The notes under the pieces were generated by a model. The model saw only the letters and a program-made list of their open reading frames with translations. It had not been told where the DNA came from and did no database searches. From an uncultured Pseudomonas sp. (lineage in GTDB: Bacteria > Pseudomonadota > Gammaproteobacteria > Pseudomonadales > Pseudomonadaceae): a DNA stretch of 20,491 nt. The DNA lies in the NCBI GenBank assembly GCA_946886875.1, contig CAMPJN010000018.1, forward strand, positions 1 through 20,491, written 5' to 3'. Shown one piece after another: positions 15,878 through 20,491 of this stretch (within the stretch, counting starts at the first letter, position 1; each line of letters opens with the position of its first letter). Position numbers and translations under genes: made by a program.

Positions 15878-17632
15878 TCACAACTTGAAACGGGCGGCCA
15901 ACCCCTTGAGGGTGAGGCCGAGCTGATGCAGGTTGCGCGCCGCCAGATCGACCTGACGGGTGCCGCCGACATTGTCCTGGCTGGCCTGGCGGATGTTTTC
16001 CATGGCAGCGGCGATCTGGTCCATGCCAACCAGTTGTTGCTGGCTGGTGGCGGCGATCTGCAGCGCCATTTCGCTGGATTGCTCGATGCTGCCGCTCAGG
16101 CTGCGGATCGCCTCGCCACTGACCCGCGCCCGTTCGTAGCCGGATTCCACGGTCTTGCCGCCCTGCTCGGCCAAGAGCACCGCCTTGGTCATGGCTTTCT
16201 GGATTTCGCCGAGAATCCCGCGCACCTGGGCGGTGGCTTGCTTCGATTGCTCGGCCAGGGCTTTGACTTCCTGCGCCACCACCGAGAAGCCCTTGCCGAT
16301 TTCACCGGCCTTGACCGCTTCGATCGAGGCGTTGACTCCGAGCAGGTTGGATTGCTCGGCGAGATCGCCGACCGAGGCGACTATCTCGCCGATGGCCTGG
16401 CTCTGTTCCCCCAAACGCATGATGCTTTCCGCCACGGCCTGCATCTGTTCGCGGATTTGCTGCATGCCGGTGAGCGCATCCTCGACCGCCTGCCTGCCGC
16501 CGAGGGCGACCTGGCGGGTACGCTCGGTGCTTTCGGCAACGCCTTGGGATTTCGACCCGGCCAGTACCGCGGTCTGCTTGACCTCCTCCACCGTGGTGGC
16601 GATTTCGCTGATCGCCGTGGCGGTTTCCTGGGTGCTGGTGGCGACCTGGCTGGTGGCGGCAAGAATTTCCTCGCTGGAACCGGCCAGCACCGAAATGCCT
16701 TCGTTCATCTCCTGCACCAGTTCACGCAGGTTACGCACCATGGTGGCGAAAGCGCCGCCCAATACGTCGCGTTCGGAGACAGCCTGGATCTCTTCGTGCA
16801 GCTGGCCCTGGGCGAGGCTTTCGGCCTTGCCGGCCAGGTTTTGCAGATACAGCCCCATGCGGGTGAAGGCCTGGCTGAGCCGGCCGACTTCGTCCTGGCG
16901 CAAACTGCTGGTCATGTCCTGGGGAATATCGCCGCCGCTGATGCGTTCGGCCCAGCCGGTCAAGCGTGTCAGCGGCTGGGCGATATGGTGGCTCAGCCAC
17001 CAGGCGAAAAGACCGCTGAGTACCGCCATCAACAGGCCCACTTGCAACAACTGCTGGCGCTGCAGCTCCAGGGTCTGACGCGACTCCTGCTGCCCCTGCC
17101 GGACCCTGAGCGCGGTCAGTTCGGTGAGCTGTTCGCTCAGCGCCATCATTTGCTTGACCCGCTCGTCCTGGGTGCTGCTGAACAAGCGTTGAGCCTCGGC
17201 CTTGCGGCCACTTTCCAGTAGCGGCAATACCTGGGTATCGCGGGTGTGCGCGAAAGTGCTGCGCAAGGCCTCCAGCTTGTCGATCAGAGCGGCGACTTCG
17301 GGATCATCGCCCAGGGTCTCGCGCAGATGCGCCAGCAGCTGGCCATTGCGCTCGCTGCTGCGCTGAATCTCCATTTGATAATCGTCCTGACTGGTCGCGT
17401 CGCTGTTCAGCAATGCCTGCAAGGCGATGCGCTGGTTGAGGATATTGATCAGCAGATCCTTGACGTCTACCACCCGCTCGTGACGCCGGGTGAACTCTTG
17501 TCCTTCGCTTTGCTGCAGGTGTACGAAACGCTCCAGGCTGAACAGCAACATGGCGCCGAAACCCAAAATCAACAGAGCGAAAGCGAGAAGCAATTTATTG
17601 CCGATACGCCAGTTGTTCATCATCGCCATCAT
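15878..17632 (-). CDS. Methyl-accepting chemotaxis protein (receptor 2, WspA-like)
   Basis: 584 residues from the ATG at 17632 (three more in-frame ATGs within 12 bases). It has membrane span 1 (about 12-32), a periplasmic four-helix-bundle sensor of about 160 residues, span 2 (about 195-215), a HAMP domain, then about 39 residues (about 275-315, around AESLAQGQLHEEIQAVSERDVLGGAF) that look like a second HAMP-type element. A long cytoplasmic helical hairpin follows, with tip DLAEQSNLLGVNASIEAVKAGE. The tip and the following VVAQEVKALAEQSKQATAQVR resemble Wsp-type (40-heptad) receptors. It ends in ARFKL and lacks the NWETF tail that tethers CheR. It should form signalling arrays with CheW and CheA-REC. 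The ligand is unknown. A 323-bp part is identical to receptor 1. Confidence 0.93.
   Translation of the reverse strand: MMAMMNNWRIGNKLLLAFALLILGFGAMLLFSLERFVHLQQSEGQEFTRRHERVVDVKDLLINILNQRIALQALLNSDATSQDDYQMEIQRSSERNGQLLAHLRETLGDDPEVAALIDKLEALRSTFAHTRDTQVLPLLESGRKAEAQRLFSSTQDERVKQMMALSEQLTELTALRVRQGQQESRQTLELQRQQLLQVGLLMAVLSGLFAWWLSHHIAQPLTRLTGWAERISGGDIPQDMTSSLRQDEVGRLSQAFTRMGLYLQNLAGKAESLAQGQLHEEIQAVSERDVLGGAFATMVRNLRELVQEMNEGISVLAGSSEEILAATSQVATSTQETATAISEIATTVEEVKQTAVLAGSKSQGVAESTERTRQVALGGRQAVEDALTGMQQIREQMQAVAESIMRLGEQSQAIGEIVASVGDLAEQSNLLGVNASIEAVKAGEIGKGFSVVAQEVKALAEQSKQATAQVRGILGEIQKAMTKAVLLAEQGGKTVESGYERARVSGEAIRSLSGSIEQSSEMALQIAATSQQQLVGMDQIAAAMENIRQASQDNVGGTRQVDLAARNLHQLGLTLKGLAARFKL
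16338..16660. repeat. Identical tract shared with the neighbouring receptor gene, copy A
   Basis: By base-by-base reading these 323 bases are identical to 18122-18444 (offset 1784), including silent positions. Outside the tract the two genes differ at roughly one base in ten on the left and more on the right. The tract codes for the part of the signalling hairpin before and at its tip. Confidence 0.85.
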
Positions 17633-17661
17633 CCTGTTTATTCCCTTGGCTGACGCTTGCT

Positions 17662-19299
17662 TCAGAGTTTGAAACGGGCTGACAGGCCCTTGAGCTTGAG
17701 GCCGAGTTGGTGCAGGTTGCGCGCCGCCAGATCGACCTGACGGGTGCCGCCGACGTTGTCCTGGCTGGCCTGACGGATGTTTTCCATGGCGCTGGCGACC
17801 TGATCCATGCCGATCAGCTGTTGCTGGCTGGTAGCGGCGATCTGTAGCGCCATTTCACTGGATTGTTCGATGCTGTCACTGAGGCTGCGGATCGCCTCGC
17901 CGCTGGAACGTGCCCGTTCATAGCCGACTTCCACGGTTTTGCTGCCCTGCTCGGCCAAGAGCACCGCCTTGGTCATGGCCTTCTGGATATCCCCGAGAAT
18001 CCCGCGCACCTGGGCGGTGGCTTGTTTCGACTGATCCGCCAGGGCTTTGACCTCCTGTGCCACTACCGAGAAGCCCTTGCCGAACTCGCCGGCCTTGACC
18101 GCCTCGATCGAGGCGTTGACCCCGAGCAGGTTGGATTGCTCGGCGAGATCGCCGACCGAGGCGACTATCTCGCCGATGGCCTGGCTCTGTTCCCCCAAAC
18201 GCATGATGCTTTCCGCCACGGCCTGCATCTGTTCGCGGATTTGCTGCATGCCGGTGAGCGCATCCTCGACCGCCTGCCTGCCGCCGAGGGCGACCTGGCG
18301 GGTACGCTCGGTGCTTTCGGCAACGCCTTGGGATTTCGACCCGGCCAGTACCGCGGTCTGCTTGACCTCCTCCACCGTGGTGGCGATTTCGCTGATCGCC
18401 GTGGCGGTTTCCTGGGTGCTGGTGGCGACCTGGCTGGTGGCGGCGAGGATTTCTTCGCTGGAGCTGGCCAATACCGAGATGCCTTCGTTCATATCCTGCA
18501 CCAGCTCGCGCAGGTAGGCGCTCATCTCGGCGAATGCCTGGGCCAGCCGGCCCACTTCGTCCTGACGGGAGCTGGCGATGATCTCGCGCGGAATCTCGCC
18601 GCGGCCGATCTGTTCGGCCCAGCCGGTCAAGCGCGCCAGCGGTAGCGCGATATGGCGGCTGAGCAACCAGGCCAGCAGCGCACCGCCAACCACCAGCATC
18701 AGGCTCAAATTGAACATGCGCTCGCGCAAGTCCGCCAGCGCTTGACGCGAATGCTGCTGCGCTTCGGCGATGCGCTGCTCGGTCAGGTCGGTCAGTTGCA
18801 AGCCCAGGGCATGAATTTCCTCGAAACGCGCCAATTGCACCCCGGTGCTCAATTGCAGCGCCTCCTGCAGCTGGCCGGCGCGAATCTGTTGCCACTGCTG
18901 CTCGCGGGTTTCCTGCACAGCGGCGCGCAGCAAGGTCAAGCGTTCGAGAAGGTCGGCGGCCTTTGGGTCGTCTAGCACCGTAGTACGCATACGTTGCATC
19001 AGCCGATCGTTCTGCAGCTTGGCTTGGCGAACCTGCTCTTGGTGTTGATCCAGGCCATCTACGGTGCCCGAGCTGATCGCCAGCAACAGCTCGTTGCGCT
19101 GGGCCTCGATATTGATGCGCAGCTCCTTGGCGTCGGAGATCCAGCCATAGTGCCGCTGGAATTGCCGCTCTTCGCTTTCCTGCAGGCTGACGAAGCGTTC
19201 CAGAGTCATGAAGATCAGGCCGCCGAAGCCGATTATCAGCGCGGCAAAGGCGACGATCAGCTTGCTGCCTATATCGAACCGTAGCGTATTACCCATCAT
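17662..19299 (-). CDS. Methyl-accepting chemotaxis protein (receptor 1, WspA-like)
   Basis: 545 residues from the ATG at 19299 (a second ATG follows directly), with AGGAG about ten bases upstream. It has span 1 (about 13-33), a periplasmic helical-bundle sensor with many Gln and Glu residues, span 2 (about 193-213), one HAMP domain, then the same signalling hairpin and tip as receptor 2 (DLAEQSNLLGVNASIEAVKAGE), ending ARFKL. It is shorter than receptor 2 by the 39-residue second HAMP-like piece. The periplasmic parts of the two receptors share length and general pattern but little sequence, so they probably sense different cues while feeding the same CheA. It lies 28 bases after cheW and 29 before receptor 2. 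Confidence 0.93.
   Translation of the reverse strand: MMGNTLRFDIGSKLIVAFAALIIGFGGLIFMTLERFVSLQESEERQFQRHYGWISDAKELRINIEAQRNELLLAISSGTVDGLDQHQEQVRQAKLQNDRLMQRMRTTVLDDPKAADLLERLTLLRAAVQETREQQWQQIRAGQLQEALQLSTGVQLARFEEIHALGLQLTDLTEQRIAEAQQHSRQALADLRERMFNLSLMLVVGGALLAWLLSRHIALPLARLTGWAEQIGRGEIPREIIASSRQDEVGRLAQAFAEMSAYLRELVQDMNEGISVLASSSEEILAATSQVATSTQETATAISEIATTVEEVKQTAVLAGSKSQGVAESTERTRQVALGGRQAVEDALTGMQQIREQMQAVAESIMRLGEQSQAIGEIVASVGDLAEQSNLLGVNASIEAVKAGEFGKGFSVVAQEVKALADQSKQATAQVRGILGDIQKAMTKAVLLAEQGSKTVEVGYERARSSGEAIRSLSDSIEQSSEMALQIAATSQQQLIGMDQVASAMENIRQASQDNVGGTRQVDLAARNLHQLGLKLKGLSARFKL
18122..18444. repeat. Identical tract shared with the neighbouring receptor gene, copy B
   Basis: Direct repeat of 16338-16660 with no mismatch found over 323 bases. 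The edges are sharp: base 18121 and base 18445 differ from the partner. Such a block inside otherwise diverged paralogues is the mark of recent gene conversion or unequal exchange. Confidence 0.85.
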
Positions 19300-19327
19300 C
19301 CAGATGTCTCTCCTTGCCTTGCCTGTT

Positions 19328-19954
19328 TTATTCGGCCATTACGGTTAATTCGGGGTCGCCCAGCAGGCGCGCACCATCGAGCACCGTGGCTTGCTCGTCG
19401 GTGACCCCGAGCAGGTAGTTGGCGCGCACGCCGGTGAGGTTGACCGGTGCTTTTTGCAGGGCATCGCGGCGAATCTGCGCGATGCCCAGTACCTGGTCGA
19501 TCAGCACGCCGAATTCCATCTGCGGGCTTTGCAGAATCAGCAGGAAGTTACGCTCGGAGAGGCTGTCGACCGGTAACTCGAACAGCACCCGCAGATCCAG
19601 CACCGAGACGATGCGCCCGCGCACGTTGACGATACCCAGCACGTAAGCCGGAGTACTCGGCAACGGCGTGTACTGGCTCAGCGGCAACACCTGGGCGACG
19701 TGTTCGCTGGCGATGGCGTACAGCTCGCCGCTGATGCCGAAGCGCAGCACTTCGAATCCGTCCGCAGGCGCCTGATCGTCGATCACTCCAGCCCACTGTC
19801 GGCTGCGTTCGCGCAGGCGCGCGGTGCGCTCTTCGGGGTCGATGGCGAATCCGTCGAGCAGACGCCGCTCGAACTCCGCCATGCGTTCGTGCAAACGGGC
19901 CCAGCTTGCCGAATCGTCGACGGCTTGCTGGCTTGGGTTCATGGGCTTGGACAT
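19328..19954 (-). CDS. CheW-like coupling protein with N-terminal extension (WspD-like)
   Basis: 208 residues from the ATG at 19954, with AGGAG eleven bases upstream; it overlaps the end of cheR by 16 bases. A second in-frame ATG at 19942 makes an ATGA overlap with the cheR stop and is also possible. The first 65 residues are a helical extension (ARLHERMAEFERRLLDGFAIDPEERTARLRERSRQWA). The rest is a CheW domain: LRFGISGELYAIASEHVAQVLPL, then YVLGIVNVRGRIVSVLDLR, and FGVLIDQVLGI. It links receptors to CheA. The extension matches the WspD type of CheW rather than the short WspB type. No second cheW is in the window; a WspB equivalent may lie beyond the right edge. Confidence 0.92.
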   Translation of the reverse strand: MSKPMNPSQQAVDDSASWARLHERMAEFERRLLDGFAIDPEERTARLRERSRQWAGVIDDQAPADGFEVLRFGISGELYAIASEHVAQVLPLSQYTPLPSTPAYVLGIVNVRGRIVSVLDLRVLFELPVDSLSERNFLLILQSPQMEFGVLIDQVLGIAQIRRDALQKAPVNLTGVRANYLLGVTDEQATVLDGARLLGDPELTVMAE

Positions 19955-20491
19955 GTCTGGCTTTGCTCCTGTAACTGTTCGCACAGGCGCAGCAACTGCG
20001 CGCAGCTGATACCGTCGCCGTGCGGTACCAGGGTTTCTTGATCCTGACTGTCGAGTAGTTGCCGGCACACTTGCAGGGCTTTTGCGCTGGCTTGCCACTG
20101 GCCCTGTGCGAGCAACAGGCGCGCCTGCAGGAAGTAAGCGAGGATGAAGCCGGCGTCCAGGTAGAGGCACTTCTGCAGCCCGAGCAACGCCGCCTGCTGA
20201 TCGCCGTTCTGCTGCGCCAGTTGCGCCTGCAACCAATAGGCGCTGGCCGAGGCCGGATCGAGCAACAGCGCGCGTTGCAGCCAGTCCTGGGCCTCATCGA
20301 AGCGTTGTTGATCGGCCCAGCTGCGAGCGAGCAGCAAACAGGCCTGGTGCTGATGTGCATGAGTCAAACCTGGGCAAGCCAGGTAGGCCAACAGCGCATC
20401 GCGGGCGGCGGCGCAACGGCCCTGGCGGAGCGCATCTTGCGCCTGCCGCCAGAACCCTTCGGCGTCGTTGATCGGCGTGGCGGCGGGCTGT
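19939..20491 (-). CDS. CheR methyltransferase with TPR tail, C-terminal fragment (WspC-like)
   Basis: The frame is open to the window edge, so the start and the methyltransferase domain are outside. The 183 residues here form two to three tetratricopeptide-like helix pairs: HQHQACLLLARSWADQQRFDEAQDWLQRALLLDP, then ASAYWLQAQLAQQNGDQQAALLGLQKCLYLDA, then AYFLQARLLLAQGQWQASAKALQVC. A tail ends in QTCPSP. Such TPR tails occur on WspC-type CheR proteins, which methylate receptor glutamates. The CheR identity is inferred from this tail and the following cheW-receptor-cheA-cheB order, since no catalytic motif is visible. The stop overlaps the cheW start. Confidence 0.78.
   Translation of the reverse strand, partial: QPAATPINDAEGFWRQAQDALRQGRCAAARDALLAYLACPGLTHAHQHQACLLLARSWADQQRFDEAQDWLQRALLLDPASASAYWLQAQLAQQNGDQQAALLGLQKCLYLDAGFILAYFLQARLLLAQGQWQASAKALQVCRQLLDSQDQETLVPHGDGISCAQLLRLCEQLQEQSQTCPSP

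Noticed and set aside
13672..16029. Longer cheA reading frame starting at 16029 within the receptor gene
   Set aside because: The extra 53 residues are an out-of-frame read of the receptor C terminus. The ATG at 15870 begins the HPt domain at the usual distance.
15707..17221. A 504-codon plus-strand frame opposite receptor 2, with a similar one at 17863-18645 opposite receptor 1
   Set aside because: Both are antisense shadows of the receptor genes. Their mutual similarity simply reflects the shared receptor sequence.

Overview
The window is high-GC, densely coded DNA from a gammaproteobacterium, most likely Pseudomonas or a close relative. The reasons are a Wsp-type chemosensory gene order, a DctP-type binding protein behind an RpoN promoter, a short four-cysteine DsbB, and REP-like inverted repeats between genes. 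No tRNA, rRNA, insertion sequence, phage gene or CRISPR array was seen.

Left part (1-4640, plus strand). The window opens in the last 75 codons of an outer-membrane efflux channel, closed by a strong intrinsic terminator. Next is a small two-helix membrane protein with an acyl-carrier-like cytoplasmic tail. Then comes a tight three-gene unit: a helical protein of unknown function, a double-domain KaiC-like ATPase (stop and start overlap as ATGA), and a protein that joins a GGDEF domain to a histidine kinase. No kaiA or kaiB is present.

Middle (4640-8990, plus strand). After a REP-like inverted-repeat pair come dsbB and a glycosyltransferase, 15 bp apart. A TRAP-type C4-dicarboxylate binding protein follows without its membrane partners. 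It sits behind a textbook RpoN (-24/-12) promoter and two matching 12-bp palindromes spaced about three helical turns. A small secreted NTF2-like protein follows. The convergent junction at 8634-8991 holds hairpin repeats.

Right part (8992-20491, minus strand). One operon runs from the right edge leftwards: CheR with a tetratricopeptide tail (partial), CheW with an N-terminal extension, two paralogous chemoreceptors, CheA fused to a receiver, CheB, and a 1199-residue response regulator. This matches a Wsp-like chemosensory system, in which receptor-CheW-CheA complexes phosphorylate a c-di-GMP enzyme and CheR/CheB set adaptation. The simple WspR cyclase is replaced by REC-GAF-PAS-LOV-GGDEF-EAL-REC, with apparently intact synthesis and hydrolysis motifs.

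The observations most worth a second look are: the LOV domain of that output protein, which keeps the photoactive cysteine but has leucine where the signalling glutamine should be; a 323-bp tract of perfect identity between the two chemoreceptor genes inside otherwise diverged sequence; the KaiC-like / GGDEF-kinase unit; and the orphan DctP with its regulatory region. Functions rest on motif reading; no database search was possible.
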